NCBI GenBank assembly: GCA_937924525.1
Contig: CALDSU010000014.1
Coordinates: forward strand, 124,001 to 188,000
Direction: 5' to 3'
DNA length: 64,000 nucleotides
Source of the DNA: an uncultured Bryobacteraceae bacterium
GTDB lineage: Bacteria > Acidobacteriota > Terriglobia > Bryobacterales > Bryobacteraceae
Shown here: one piece after another, positions 40,938 through 50,197 of the stretch
Numbering within the stretch: position 1 is the stretch's first letter
How the letters are laid out: each line of letters begins with the position of its first letter
Position numbers and translations under genes: made by a program
Notes under the pieces: model-generated
Seen by the model: only the letters and a program-made list of their open reading frames with translations
The model's database searches: none
What the model was told of the DNA's origin: nothing

Positions 40938-41726
40938 ATGGGACAGACAAGGACACTGGCCGGGCAAGTGGCCCTGGTGACCGGGGCCTCGCGCGGCATC
41001 GGGAGCGCCATCGCCGTCCGCCTGGCCGCCGAAGGCGCGGCCGTGGCGGTGAACTACCGCGAGCGGGCGGCCGAAGCAGCCGCCGTAGTAGCGCACATCA
41101 CCGAGGCGGGCGGCCGGGCGGCGGCGTTGCGGGCGGACCTCGGCGACCCCGCGCAGGCCGCGGCCCTCGCCGCACAAGCCGCCGCGCAGTTGGGCCCCGT
41201 AGACATCCTGATCAACAACGCCGGCATCTTCCGCGGCGGGGACCTGGCCGACTTCGATTTCGCGCAGATGGAGCCGATGCGCCGCACCAACGTGGATGGC
41301 CTGGTGGCGGTGACGCGCGCCGTGGTTCCGGGCATGCAAGCGCGCCGCTATGGGCGGATCGTGAACCTGACCTCGATCGCGGCGCACGGAACCTCCATGG
41401 CCGGCACCACGTTCTACGCCGCCACCAAAGCCGCCGTCGCCATTCTGACGCGGCGCTTCGCGCTCGACCTCGGCCCGCACGGCATCACCGTCAACGCCGT
41501 CGCGCCGGGGTTCATCCTCACAGACATGGCCCGCCAGAACCGCACCGGCGAGGAAGCGGAGCGCTTCTACGCCGCGGTGGCGGAAAAGACCATGATGCGC
41601 CGGGTCGGCTGCCCGGAAGATATCGCCCATGCCATCGCTTTCCTGGCATCGCCGCACGCCGGGTTCATCACCGCGCAGGTGCTCACCGTGGACGGCGGCC
41701 GCATGGACTACGTGGTGCACCCATGA
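40938..41726 (+). CDS. Short-chain dehydrogenase, FabG-like
   Basis: A 262-residue Rossmann oxidoreductase with TGASRGIG for NADP binding, NNAG, and Ser/Tyr/Lys in LTSIAAHGTS... FYAATKAAV. It resembles 3-oxoacyl-ACP reductases, but such proteins act on many alcohols and ketones. The stop overlaps the next gene as ATGA, so the two are coupled. Confidence 0.9.
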   Translation: MGQTRTLAGQVALVTGASRGIGSAIAVRLAAEGAAVAVNYRERAAEAAAVVAHITEAGGRAAALRADLGDPAQAAALAAQAAAQLGPVDILINNAGIFRGGDLADFDFAQMEPMRRTNVDGLVAVTRAVVPGMQARRYGRIVNLTSIAAHGTSMAGTTFYAATKAAVAILTRRFALDLGPHGITVNAVAPGFILTDMARQNRTGEEAERFYAAVAEKTMMRRVGCPEDIAHAIAFLASPHAGFITAQVLTVDGGRMDYVVHP

Positions 41727-43324
41727 CGCTCCTGCTCCTGCTGGTGGTGGCCGCGCTGCCGGCCGTGCCGCAAACGCCGCCCCGGTTGCTGGGCTTTCAG
41801 ATCGACGCCGCACGTGTGCCGGAATCGCTCGCGCACTACCGCCGCGTCATCGACTTTTCCGCGGAGTGGGGTTTGAACGCGATTCTGTTCCGTCTCACCG
41901 ACGATCAGGGTTCGGCGCTGCGCTTCACCAGCCACCCCGAACTCCTGACCCACCGCCACGCCTTTACCGCGGAACAACTCCGCGAACTGGTGCGGTACGC
42001 CGACGCCAGGGGGGTGCAACTGATCCCCGAGATCGAATCCTTCGGACACTCGCGGTTCCTCACGGGCGTGCCGGAACATGCCGCGCTCGAGGACACCACG
42101 CCCGGCGCCGCCGACGGGTTCCGCGGGCTGATTCCCAACCACCCCAAGACGCTGGCCATCCTCGGCGACCTGTACCGTGAGGCGGCCGCCATTTTCACCT
42201 CCCCGTACTTGCACGGAGGGTGCGACGAGGTGAACTGGGGCGGATCCGCTTACTCGAAAGCGGCGCTGGCGAATCGCAGCCGCGCGCAGATCGCCGCGGA
42301 CCATCTGAACGCCTTGAACCGCATCGCACGGGGGCTGGGCAAGGAGTTCCTCATCTGGGGCGACCAGGTGCTGCGCAAGGACCCCGCCATTTTGCCGTTA
42401 CTCGACAAGTCGATCGTGATCCACGACTGGAACTACTGGGAGAACGACCCCGCCGCGGTCCGCAAATTCGCCCGGATGGCGCTCGACCAGGGGCTGCGCG
42501 TCGTGGGCGGTCCGGCGCTCGGCTGGTGCAAGTGGGGACCGCGCGTGGGCTCGGAACAACTGCGTAACGTGGATGCGTTCGCCGAAGCGTATCGCGGACT
42601 GGACGACCCGCGAGCGCTGGGCGTGATCGTCACCCACTGGCTGCCCAGCCGCTTCGTGGTGGACTCGCAGTGGGACTCGGTGGCCTACGCCGCGGTGGCC
42701 ATTACGGAGGGCGCGGCCGCGGCGCGGGACTCCGCCTTCGAGCGTTTCGTGCAACGGCACTACGGCGCCGCCTGGAATGACCGCTGGGCGGACGTGTTCC
42801 GCTCGGCGTACGACTGCACGCCGAATCGCAAGTCCTGCGCCCCGGCGTGGATGGGACCCCGCCTGCCGGTCCCGTGGCGGAGTGACCAGGAACTGGCCGA
42901 AGCGCTGCAAACCGGGGTGATGAATCCGCCGCCGTTCCGCCGCATGCTCGCGCAGCTTGCCGCCTGCGAGCCCGAGGTTCGGCGCAACCTTGATGATTTC
43001 CGCGCGTTCCGGCTGAGTCTTGCCTATCTGGATCACCTGTTCTGGCGGACGGCGGCGCTGCGGCGCGCGGCGCGCTCGCCGGAACTCAAACCGGAGACGC
43101 TGGCCGAGTGGCTCCACGCGATCGCCCGGCGCGACCAGGAGATGCACGCCGCGCTGCGCGCCAACTGGGACCGCGGCCGCCCCGCCGATTCGCCGTTTCG
43201 GGACGAAGCGGGCTTCGACTACGAACCGGAGGACCAGATCGTGTTGCGCATGGGAGAAGCCGCCGCGTATTCGGCAAAGCTCGCGCGCGATCCCGCCCGC
43301 GTGCAGGCGCTGGCGGGACGCTAA
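41723..43324 (+). CDS. GH20-like secreted glycosidase
   Basis: A 533-residue protein with a signal peptide (1 to about 15). The catalytic domain is TIM-barrel-like, with HGGCDEVNWG matching the Asp-Glu pair of GH20 beta-N-acetylhexosaminidases, and GVQLIPEIESFGH earlier. The C-terminal part is alpha-helical. It should release HexNAc from glycans. It starts at ATGA overlapping the SDR stop. Confidence 0.8.
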   Translation: MTLLLLLVVAALPAVPQTPPRLLGFQIDAARVPESLAHYRRVIDFSAEWGLNAILFRLTDDQGSALRFTSHPELLTHRHAFTAEQLRELVRYADARGVQLIPEIESFGHSRFLTGVPEHAALEDTTPGAADGFRGLIPNHPKTLAILGDLYREAAAIFTSPYLHGGCDEVNWGGSAYSKAALANRSRAQIAADHLNALNRIARGLGKEFLIWGDQVLRKDPAILPLLDKSIVIHDWNYWENDPAAVRKFARMALDQGLRVVGGPALGWCKWGPRVGSEQLRNVDAFAEAYRGLDDPRALGVIVTHWLPSRFVVDSQWDSVAYAAVAITEGAAAARDSAFERFVQRHYGAAWNDRWADVFRSAYDCTPNRKSCAPAWMGPRLPVPWRSDQELAEALQTGVMNPPPFRRMLAQLAACEPEVRRNLDDFRAFRLSLAYLDHLFWRTAALRRAARSPELKPETLAEWLHAIARRDQEMHAALRANWDRGRPADSPFRDEAGFDYEPEDQIVLRMGEAAAYSAKLARDPARVQALAGR

Positions 43325-43660
43325 AGCCAACTTCGGCGCACGCGGGAAGGAATGCGCTCGCAGGTAGAAGACCCGCGTTACTTGCTGGTCCCCCGCCGCC
43401 GATGGTAAGCCGCGTCTTGCAGCGTTAGCCCCGGCTCCTCGCCCGGCGCCACGGGGGGCGTCAAGCACGATGATTGAGGTTTAGAGGTTGGGCTTTTAGC
43501 GGGCTTGTGATCGGGATAGGTCTGCTTTTGTTTCCGTTGCGCCGGGGCAAGCGGCGTCCAGTCCTTTGGAACATGGTTATCGACGGCTGCTTGCGGCCGG
43601 AAGCCGGCGCGGTACACTGCGGGAACGGTCGCCGCGCGGCGGCCGGCACGCCTTGCCGAC
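43325..43660. other. 336-base stretch without a supported gene
   Basis: Holds only a short low-complexity minus-strand ORF with no family signal. Its end includes the promoter of the FAD oxidoreductase at 43591. Confidence 0.6.
43591..43618 (+). promoter_or_regulatory. Sigma70-like promoter of FAD oxidoreductase
   Basis: TTGCGG (43591-43596) and TACACT (43613-43618), 16-base spacer, leader of about 36 bases. Confidence 0.5.
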
Positions 43661-44854
43661 ATGCAAGCCACCGCGATCATCCTCGGCGCCGGGGTCACCG
43701 GCCTGAGCACTGCTTATCATCTGGCGCTGAAGAAATTCGGCCGTGTCATCGTGCTGGACAAGGGACCGGTGGGCGACGGTTCGTCCCGCCGGGCTGCCGG
43801 CATCGTGACGGGGCTGCTGTGGAGCGACACCGGGGTCCTAGTTCGCCAGACCGCGCTGCGCCGGTTTCGCGAGCTTTCCGAGGAACTGCCCGGCTACCGG
43901 TTCCAGGCGAGGGGCTGCCTGAACGTGTTCGATCCGCCGGGATGGGAGGAGCGGAAACGGCTGCTGCCAATGTATGACCGGCTCGGGGCGCCGTACGAGA
44001 TTCTGGACGCCGCACAAATGCGCCGCCGCTGGCCGCACTTGCACCCGCGCGAGGAGTTCACCGGGCTCTACGACCCCTTGGGCGGCTACAGCGAGCCGGA
44101 CGAATATCTGCCGGCGCTGGCGGCGCGTTGCCGGGAGTTGGGCGTCGAGCTCCGCGAGCGCACGCCCGTAACGGGTTTCCGGATGGAGGGCGGGGCGCTG
44201 CGCGGCGTCCGGACCGCGGAAGGGGAACTGGGCGCGGATGCGGTGATTTCCACGCTCTACGCCTGGACGAACCTGGCGCTCGGCCAGATCGGGATGAGGT
44301 TACCGGTGAAGGCGGTGGTGCACCAGCGCTACGTCACCGCGCCGCTGCCGGAACCGCTGCCCGCACCCGCCGTAAATGCGAATCCTCTCAGCGGCTACCT
44401 GCGCCCGGCGGCGGGCGGACGGATGCTGCTCGGCATCGAAACCGCCGAACGGGAAGAGCATCGGGTGACCTCGCCCGCCTTTCACCTGGACGAACTCGAA
44501 GCCTGGCCGGGTCTGCGGGAGCAGATCCGCGCGTTGTTCGAGCCGTATGCGCCCGTGTTGCGGCAGGTGGAGTTCGCCGAGGAGCGCGTCGGCCTGCTCA
44601 CGTTCGCCAAGGACGGCGAACCGGTGCTGGGTCCAGTCCGGGCGATTCCCGGCCTGTATGTCGGCGTGGCGTTCCATTCCGGCGGCTTCGCCTACAATCC
44701 GGCGTCAGGGCTGCTGCTGGCCGAATTCGTGGCGGACGGCCGCCCGCATATCGAGGTGAGTGCGTTCGCGCCCGAGCGGTTCTCCGAGCAGGAAACCGAA
44801 GAGTATCTGGCGTTGACGCTGCAACAGAAAGACCTGGTCCGCCGTCGCCATTGA
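43661..44854 (+). CDS. FAD-dependent oxidoreductase (DAO family)
   Basis: A 397-residue flavoprotein with the dinucleotide-binding ILGAGVTGLSTAYHLA at 7-22, the DAO-type C-terminal YVGVAFHSGGFAYNPASG, and a substrate lid. It should oxidise a secondary amine or amino acid such as sarcosine, glycine or D-amino acids, with electrons to oxygen or a quinone. Usual length. Monocistronic, convergent with the prolyl oligopeptidase gene (238-base gap, with a weak hairpin near 44928-44950). Confidence 0.88.
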   Translation: MQATAIILGAGVTGLSTAYHLALKKFGRVIVLDKGPVGDGSSRRAAGIVTGLLWSDTGVLVRQTALRRFRELSEELPGYRFQARGCLNVFDPPGWEERKRLLPMYDRLGAPYEILDAAQMRRRWPHLHPREEFTGLYDPLGGYSEPDEYLPALAARCRELGVELRERTPVTGFRMEGGALRGVRTAEGELGADAVISTLYAWTNLALGQIGMRLPVKAVVHQRYVTAPLPEPLPAPAVNANPLSGYLRPAAGGRMLLGIETAEREEHRVTSPAFHLDELEAWPGLREQIRALFEPYAPVLRQVEFAEERVGLLTFAKDGEPVLGPVRAIPGLYVGVAFHSGGFAYNPASGLLLAEFVADGRPHIEVSAFAPERFSEQETEEYLALTLQQKDLVRRRH

Positions 44855-45092
44855 TTGCCCTGCGCCCGGGAGAAAGCTTGCCTGAACCACCGCGCCGAAG
44901 AGCCGCGACCGGGAGCGGACGCCGCAGTCGGGTAAGTCTCCGACTTGCTCTTCGCATGTCCAGATTCTTCCCCCGGCTGGCAGCCGCGCGCGCCGAGCGG
45001 AGAGCAGCGCCACATGGCCCGTCTGCCAAGCAAGAGGGAGGCGGGCAGGGTGTACCGGGACGCACCCCTACGCGGGCGACGCGGCTCCTGTC

Positions 45093-47162
45093 CTACTGCG
45101 GCCGCATTCCCAGTTGCCACATCAAGAATTGCAGTTCCGTGGCGGTATCCTCAATTACCTTGCTCACCGGCAGCGACTTGGTGTGGCCGAACTTGGTGTC
45201 GTAGCGGAGCAGCACGGGCAGATCGCTGGCCGTGGAGGCTTGCAGCAGCGCGGTCATCTTGCGGGCGTGCAAGGGATCGACCCGGGTGTCAGCATCGCCG
45301 GTCAGCAGCAAGACGGCGGGGTACCGGACGCCTTTTCGGACCCGGTGGTAGGGCGAATAGGCGTGCAAGGAGCGGAATTCGGCTTCGTTTTCCGCCGAGC
45401 CATACTCGGGCACCCACAGGCGCGCGAGGAGGAAGTGGTGGTAGCGCACCATGTCGAGCAGAGGAACGGCGCACACGACGGCGCGAAATAACTCGGGGCG
45501 TTGCGTCAGCGCGGCGCCCACCAGCAAGCCGCCATTGCTGCCGCCGCGGATGGCCAGGCGCGCGGGCGAAGTGTACCGGTTGGCGATGAGCCATTCGGCG
45601 GCGGCCAGGAAATCGTCGAAGACGTTCTGTTTGCGCTCGCGCATGCCGGCCTGGTGCCACTCCTCGCCGAATTCGCCGCCGCCGCGGAGGTTCGGCAGCG
45701 CATAGACTCCCCCGTGCTCCACCCAGACGCGCACCAGGGCGGAGAATTGCGGCGTCATGTTCTGGTTGAAGCCGCCGTAGCCGGTCAGCAACACAGGCTG
45801 GTTGCCGTCGCGGGGCAGGTCCTTCCGATGCAAAAGGAACATGGGGATGCGCGTGCCGTCTTTGGAGGCATACCACTCCTGACGCATCTCCATTCCGCTG
45901 GTGTCGAGGTCGAGGCCCGGCGCGTGGAAGACTTCCACCCGGCCTTCCCGATAGCGGTACATGGCGTGAGGCGCCTGGAAGGACGTGAAGCCGATGTACA
46001 CGTCCGGTTCTTCCCAGCGCCCGCCGATCATGGTCACCGTGCCCGGCGTGGGGAAAGGAACATCCTCCAGGCGCGCGCCGTTGGCCTCGTACACCCGCAG
46101 GCTCGATTTGGCGTCCTCCATGGCGTGGACGAATACACGTCCGCCGCCTGCGCCGATCTCCTGAATGGCGTGAGGACCTTCGGGCACGAGTTCGCGCCAG
46201 GCGGACAACTCCGGCCGTTCCCAGGAGAACATCATGACCCGCCCGCGCGGCGCTTTCCAGTTGGTGTGCACCAACACCTGGCGTCCTGCGGGCCGCGCCG
46301 CGAAATTCGCCTGGACGCCCCGGGTCAGATGCACAGACTTGCCCGGGCGCGCCGGGTCCAACAAATAGAGGTCGGAGCGGTCCCATCCGAACGTCACTTC
46401 GCACAGCAGCCATCGGCCGTCCGCCGACACCGAAGGGGTGATCCAACTTTCCGGACCGATGCCCGCGCCAAATACCAGCGGATCGTCTCCGCCCCGGTCC
46501 AACCGGTGATGATAGATACGCGGTCCCTCCGGCCGCATCACGCCGTAATACGCGCCGCGCCGGTCCGGTTCGATCGCATAGCCCAGGTAGCGGGCGCGCG
46601 GCAGGCGCCGCAACTCCCGTTTTGCGTCGACGTCCAGCCAGACCAGTTCGATCTCGTCCTCACCGCCTTTGCGCACGCCGTACAGGATCAGCTTTCCGTC
46701 ATCGGAAATGTCCTCCAGGGAGACGCTGGTGGTTTGGTCGGCGCTGAGGGGAGCAGGATCGACCAGGAGTTCCTCGGGTTGGTCCGCGCCGCGCCGCAAA
46801 TAGATCGCGAAAAGCTGAACCCCCGCCGGGCGCTTCATAGAAAACACGCGTCCGCCGGCCGGATAAGCGCCGCTGACCGAATCGATGCGCAGTAGTTCTC
46901 CGAGGCGCTGTTTGAGTTTCTCCAACCCGCCCACGCGGCCCAGCACGGCGGAAGTGTACTGATTCTGGGCCTCGATCCACTCCCGGGTGCGGGGGCTCTG
47001 CTGGTCCTCCAGCCACCGGTAGGGATCCGTGATGGTGACGCCATGAACAATCTCTTCCACCGGTTCGGCCGCGGTGACGGGGGGTTTGGGATCCGGTGTC
47101 ATGCAGGCTGGAGCAGAGAGGAGCATAGTGCAAAACAATCGTTGAAGAATCCGGGAAGCCAT
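45093..47162 (-). CDS. Prolyl oligopeptidase (S9A)
   Basis: A 689-residue serine peptidase with an export signal (1 to about 25; LLSAPACMTPD, possibly lipoprotein). An N-terminal beta-propeller (about 60-400) gates the catalytic domain with Ser in GGSNGGLLVG, Asp in DADTRVDPLHA and His in KFGHTKSL. It cleaves short peptides after proline. ATG 47162 is used; a preceding ATG would add 14 residues. A 12-base tandem repeat lies right before the start. Confidence 0.92.
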   Translation of the reverse strand: MASRILQRLFCTMLLSAPACMTPDPKPPVTAAEPVEEIVHGVTITDPYRWLEDQQSPRTREWIEAQNQYTSAVLGRVGGLEKLKQRLGELLRIDSVSGAYPAGGRVFSMKRPAGVQLFAIYLRRGADQPEELLVDPAPLSADQTTSVSLEDISDDGKLILYGVRKGGEDEIELVWLDVDAKRELRRLPRARYLGYAIEPDRRGAYYGVMRPEGPRIYHHRLDRGGDDPLVFGAGIGPESWITPSVSADGRWLLCEVTFGWDRSDLYLLDPARPGKSVHLTRGVQANFAARPAGRQVLVHTNWKAPRGRVMMFSWERPELSAWRELVPEGPHAIQEIGAGGGRVFVHAMEDAKSSLRVYEANGARLEDVPFPTPGTVTMIGGRWEEPDVYIGFTSFQAPHAMYRYREGRVEVFHAPGLDLDTSGMEMRQEWYASKDGTRIPMFLLHRKDLPRDGNQPVLLTGYGGFNQNMTPQFSALVRVWVEHGGVYALPNLRGGGEFGEEWHQAGMRERKQNVFDDFLAAAEWLIANRYTSPARLAIRGGSNGGLLVGAALTQRPELFRAVVCAVPLLDMVRYHHFLLARLWVPEYGSAENEAEFRSLHAYSPYHRVRKGVRYPAVLLLTGDADTRVDPLHARKMTALLQASTASDLPVLLRYDTKFGHTKSLPVSKVIEDTATELQFLMWQLGMRPQ

Positions 47163-47186
47163 GAAGCAATCTCTGAAGCAATCTCC
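47163..47186. repeat. 12-base tandem repeat at start of prolyl oligopeptidase gene
   Basis: GAAGCAATCTCT (47163-47174) and GAAGCAATCTCC (47175-47186), differing in the last base, directly upstream of the ATG on the minus strand. It could be an operator or a slippage duplication of the leader. Confidence 0.5.
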
Positions 47187-47231
47187 GTGTCTAACTTGGC
47201 GCATCGTAGCGCATGGGGAGGAGCTGGGTGC

Positions 47232-48575
47232 TCACCGGGGCAGGCGGAACACCCACGCAGGTTCCCCGGCGCGGGCCGTGGCAACCGAAGGGGGGATGCG
47301 CAGAACCGCCGGCCCGTCCTCCCGCTCCACGGCCACGCGCCCCGTTCCCAACAGGACCGCCGCCCGTACCGGTGTGACACCCGGCAGCGGGACCCGCTCC
47401 GGCAGGCGGGTTTGGTCGGTTCTGGCCAGATAGATCGCGTACCGGGCGCGGTTCTTCGCCGTGAACACGACGTCGCCGGCGGCATAAGGCGCCACGGGCC
47501 GCGTCCCGTGAATCGCTTCCCCGTGCACCGCCATCCAGCGCCCCACTTCCTCCAGGCGGCTCACTGCCTCGGCCGGCAAGCGCCCGTCGGGTTGAGGCCC
47601 GATGTTCAACAGCAGATTTCCGCCGCGCGAGACGATCTTCGCCAGCAGGTGAATGATTTCCCGCGCGGATTTGTATGTATCGTCCGGCTTGAACGACCAT
47701 TGCGTCCCCATGGTCAGGCAGCTTTCCCAGACGTGATCGAGGATCGGCTGCTCCGGGACTTCCTGCTCCGGCGTCCGGTAGTCCTCGAACAGGCCTTGGC
47801 TGGCCCGGTTGACCACTATCAGACCCGGTTGGCGTCGCCTCGCCATAGCCACGAGTCTCTCCATGTGGATGTCCTGCTTCGGCGGCCGGACCTGCCCGCC
47901 GTCCAGCCAAAGAATATCCACCTTGCCGTAGCCGGTCAGCAACTCCTCGATTTGCCCATGGACAAACTCGACGAATTTCGCCCACCGTTCGGGTTCGGCC
48001 TGCGGGTCGTAATTCGGATTGCGGTCTTCGGCGAAAACGCCCGGCTTCCAGTAGTACGGCGTCCGCCAATCGGATTTCGAGAAATACACGCCGATGCCAA
48101 ACCCTTCCGCGCGGAACGCGTCGAATACGGCCTTGGCGATGTTGGCGCGCGGATGTTTATGGAAGGGCACATCGGGGGAAGTGATCCGGTAGTCCGACAG
48201 CCGCGTATCGAACATGGCGAATCCGTCGTGGTGCTTGGTGGTGAACACGACGTAGCGCATTCCGGCGCGCCTGGCGGCCAGGGCCCAGTCGCGCGGCTGA
48301 AACGCGGTGGGGTTGAACGTCCTGGGCAGGGCGAAGTACTTCTCGCGAAACGCGATCATTTCCTCGCGCGTTTGGATGGCGGGGTTGGACCACTTGCGGT
48401 CCGCCCAGACCAGAGGCCAGGACTCGATGCAGCCAAGCTGGCTGTAGGGGCCCCAATGCAGGAACAGGCCGAAGCGGTGATCCTGAAAGCGTTCGAGTTG
48501 GCGCGCCACCTGCGGATCCGGGTGGAGTTGGGCGCGCAAGGCGAACGGGACGAAGAGCAGCCATCGCCGGGTCAT
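47232..48575 (-). CDS. GH29 alpha-L-fucosidase
   Basis: A 447-residue secreted glycosidase with a signal peptide (1 to about 14). HWGPYS, KHHDGFAMFD, DYDPQ-like NPNYDPQAE and VDILWLDGG (Asp nucleophile) place it in GH29. It removes fucose from glycans by a retaining mechanism. The frame extends 117 residues upstream, but the ATG at 48575, with TACATT 10 bases upstream, gives the real signal peptide. Confidence 0.92.
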   Translation of the reverse strand: MTRRWLLFVPFALRAQLHPDPQVARQLERFQDHRFGLFLHWGPYSQLGCIESWPLVWADRKWSNPAIQTREEMIAFREKYFALPRTFNPTAFQPRDWALAARRAGMRYVVFTTKHHDGFAMFDTRLSDYRITSPDVPFHKHPRANIAKAVFDAFRAEGFGIGVYFSKSDWRTPYYWKPGVFAEDRNPNYDPQAEPERWAKFVEFVHGQIEELLTGYGKVDILWLDGGQVRPPKQDIHMERLVAMARRRQPGLIVVNRASQGLFEDYRTPEQEVPEQPILDHVWESCLTMGTQWSFKPDDTYKSAREIIHLLAKIVSRGGNLLLNIGPQPDGRLPAEAVSRLEEVGRWMAVHGEAIHGTRPVAPYAAGDVVFTAKNRARYAIYLARTDQTRLPERVPLPGVTPVRAAVLLGTGRVAVEREDGPAVLRIPPSVATARAGEPAWVFRLPR

Positions 48576-48585
48576 GGTCAGGCCT

Positions 48586-48591
48586 AATGTA
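48586..48591 (-). promoter_or_regulatory. -10 hexamer of fucosidase gene
   Basis: Minus-strand TACATT ends 10 bases before the ATG at 48575. Confidence 0.45.
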
Positions 48592-48738
48592 TCAGCGGCG
48601 CCGCCGCCAGGCAATCTCCGTGCGGCGGAAACACCCCTGCTCCGCCTGCCCGCCGCGGCCCGCCCGAGTTGCCGTGCGAGCCGCGCCGGCAGCAAGGCCT
48701 TGATACAATTTGAGTGAGACCTCCAAAAGGAGCCTGAG

Positions 48739-50172
48739 ATGGCCGAGGCCGAGACGATTGCCCTGGCGACGAGCGCCGGGAATGACGATGTGAACCGCCG
48801 CGACTTTGTGAAGACGGCGGGGACGGTTGCCGCCGTGGCGGCGGTGGCGCCGTTGCTGGAGGGTGCGCCCGCAATCCGCACCGTGCACGCCGCGAACGAA
48901 CGGGTCCAATATGGCTTCATCGGCACCGGCGGGCGCGGCCAGTACCTGCTCCAGCATATGAAAGACGCCGATCTGGGCCGGTGCGTCGCCGTCTGCGATA
49001 TTTACGAGCCCAACGCATTGAAGGGCGCCGAGATCGCCGGCACGAAGCCGAAAATCTACAAGGATTACCGCGAGTTGCTGGCGCAGAAGGACGTCGATTG
49101 CGTCCTGATTGCTACGCCGCTGTTCGCCCACTTCCCGGTAACCCGGGACGCGCTGCTGGCGGGCAAGCACGTTTTCTGCGAAAAGAGCCTGGTGTTCAAG
49201 GCCGAGGAGGTCCACGCGCTGCGCAAGCTGGCCAACGAGCGGCCGCGGCAGGTGCTGCAAACCGGGCTCCAGCGGCGGTACAGCAAGTTCTATCAGACGG
49301 CCAAGCAGATGATCGACAAAGGCTTGCTGGGCGACGTCACCCATGTGCAGGCCCAATGGCACCGCAATGGGGGATGGACCATGAAAAAGGTGGACGACCC
49401 CGCGCGGCAACGGATCGCCAACTGGCGTCTCTTCCGCGAGTACTCCGGCGGGCTCACCGCGGAACTGGCCTCCCACCAGATTGATGTCGCCGATTGGATG
49501 TTCGGCTCCCACCCCGAGTTTGTGACGGGAGTGGGCGGACTGGACTTCGTCAACGACGGGCGCGACGTGTACGACAACATCGCGCTGATCTTCAGCTACC
49601 CTAAGGGCCGCAAACTGTTCTACAGTTCCATCAGCACCAATCAGCACCTGCCCTTCTTCGGCGGCCAGCGGACGGAGTTCGGCGAGAAGATCATGGGCAC
49701 CCGCGCCACGATCGAGATTACTGTCGGCACGGACAAAGAACCGGCGATTGGAATGTGGTACCTGGAGCCGAAGAAACCCGAGCCCGCCGCGCCGGCCAAG
49801 GACAAGAAGGAAGCGGCTGCGCTGGCCGGCGCCAGCCTTGCCAGCACCGGGAAAGGAAGCAAAGGTTTCCCGGTCCTGCTGGATTCCGATCAGGTCACCG
49901 ACAAGGATTCCTTCCTCAGCAAGGAACTGAAATACGCCCGCCGCTGGCTTTACTCGAAGGGCATCATGGTTCCGGAAGAGGACCGCAATCCGGTGGACGT
50001 CGAACTGGAAGACTTCCTGAACTGCGTGAAGACCGGTCGGCGCCCGCTCGCGGACCTGGAGGTTGGCTTGGCGGACTCGTCCGCGGTCATCCTCTCCAAC
50101 CTCGCCATGGACGAAGGTCGGCGCGTGTACATGAACGAGATCAACAAAATGGGCCGCGACGCCCAGTCCTGA
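48739..50172 (+). CDS. Tat-exported Gfo/Idh/MocA oxidoreductase
   Basis: A 477-residue Rossmann oxidoreductase with a twin-arginine signal (NRRDFVKTAGTVAAVAAVAP). GFIGTGGRGQ binds NAD(P), and CEKSLVFK is the EKP-like loop. Periplasmic members often act on sugars as glycosidases or dehydrogenases with tightly bound cofactor. A Lys/Pro-rich insertion (about 345-375) is unusual. AAGGAG lies before the ATG. It sits beside the fucosidase and may act on the same glycans. Confidence 0.88.
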   Translation: MAEAETIALATSAGNDDVNRRDFVKTAGTVAAVAAVAPLLEGAPAIRTVHAANERVQYGFIGTGGRGQYLLQHMKDADLGRCVAVCDIYEPNALKGAEIAGTKPKIYKDYRELLAQKDVDCVLIATPLFAHFPVTRDALLAGKHVFCEKSLVFKAEEVHALRKLANERPRQVLQTGLQRRYSKFYQTAKQMIDKGLLGDVTHVQAQWHRNGGWTMKKVDDPARQRIANWRLFREYSGGLTAELASHQIDVADWMFGSHPEFVTGVGGLDFVNDGRDVYDNIALIFSYPKGRKLFYSSISTNQHLPFFGGQRTEFGEKIMGTRATIEITVGTDKEPAIGMWYLEPKKPEPAAPAKDKKEAAALAGASLASTGKGSKGFPVLLDSDQVTDKDSFLSKELKYARRWLYSKGIMVPEEDRNPVDVELEDFLNCVKTGRRPLADLEVGLADSSAVILSNLAMDEGRRVYMNEINKMGRDAQS

Positions 50173-50197
50173 CCGTTCGCCAAGGGTGCGCGCAACC

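Noticed and set aside
39592-40980. 462-codon plus-strand open frame
   Set aside because: It is antisense to the MBL-fold gene and reads through the gene-free stretch with no family signal.
43378-43710. 110-codon minus-strand open frame
   Set aside because: Basic and Pro-rich, no family, and it overlaps the promoter and start of the FAD oxidoreductase.
45093-47204. Start of prolyl oligopeptidase at 47204
   Set aside because: The extra 14 residues precede a good signal peptide and have no ribosome site. The ATG at 47162 is preferred.
34474-48575. Classical polysaccharide utilisation locus
   Set aside because: There is no SusC/SusD-like pair or dedicated sensor, and unrelated genes interrupt the set.
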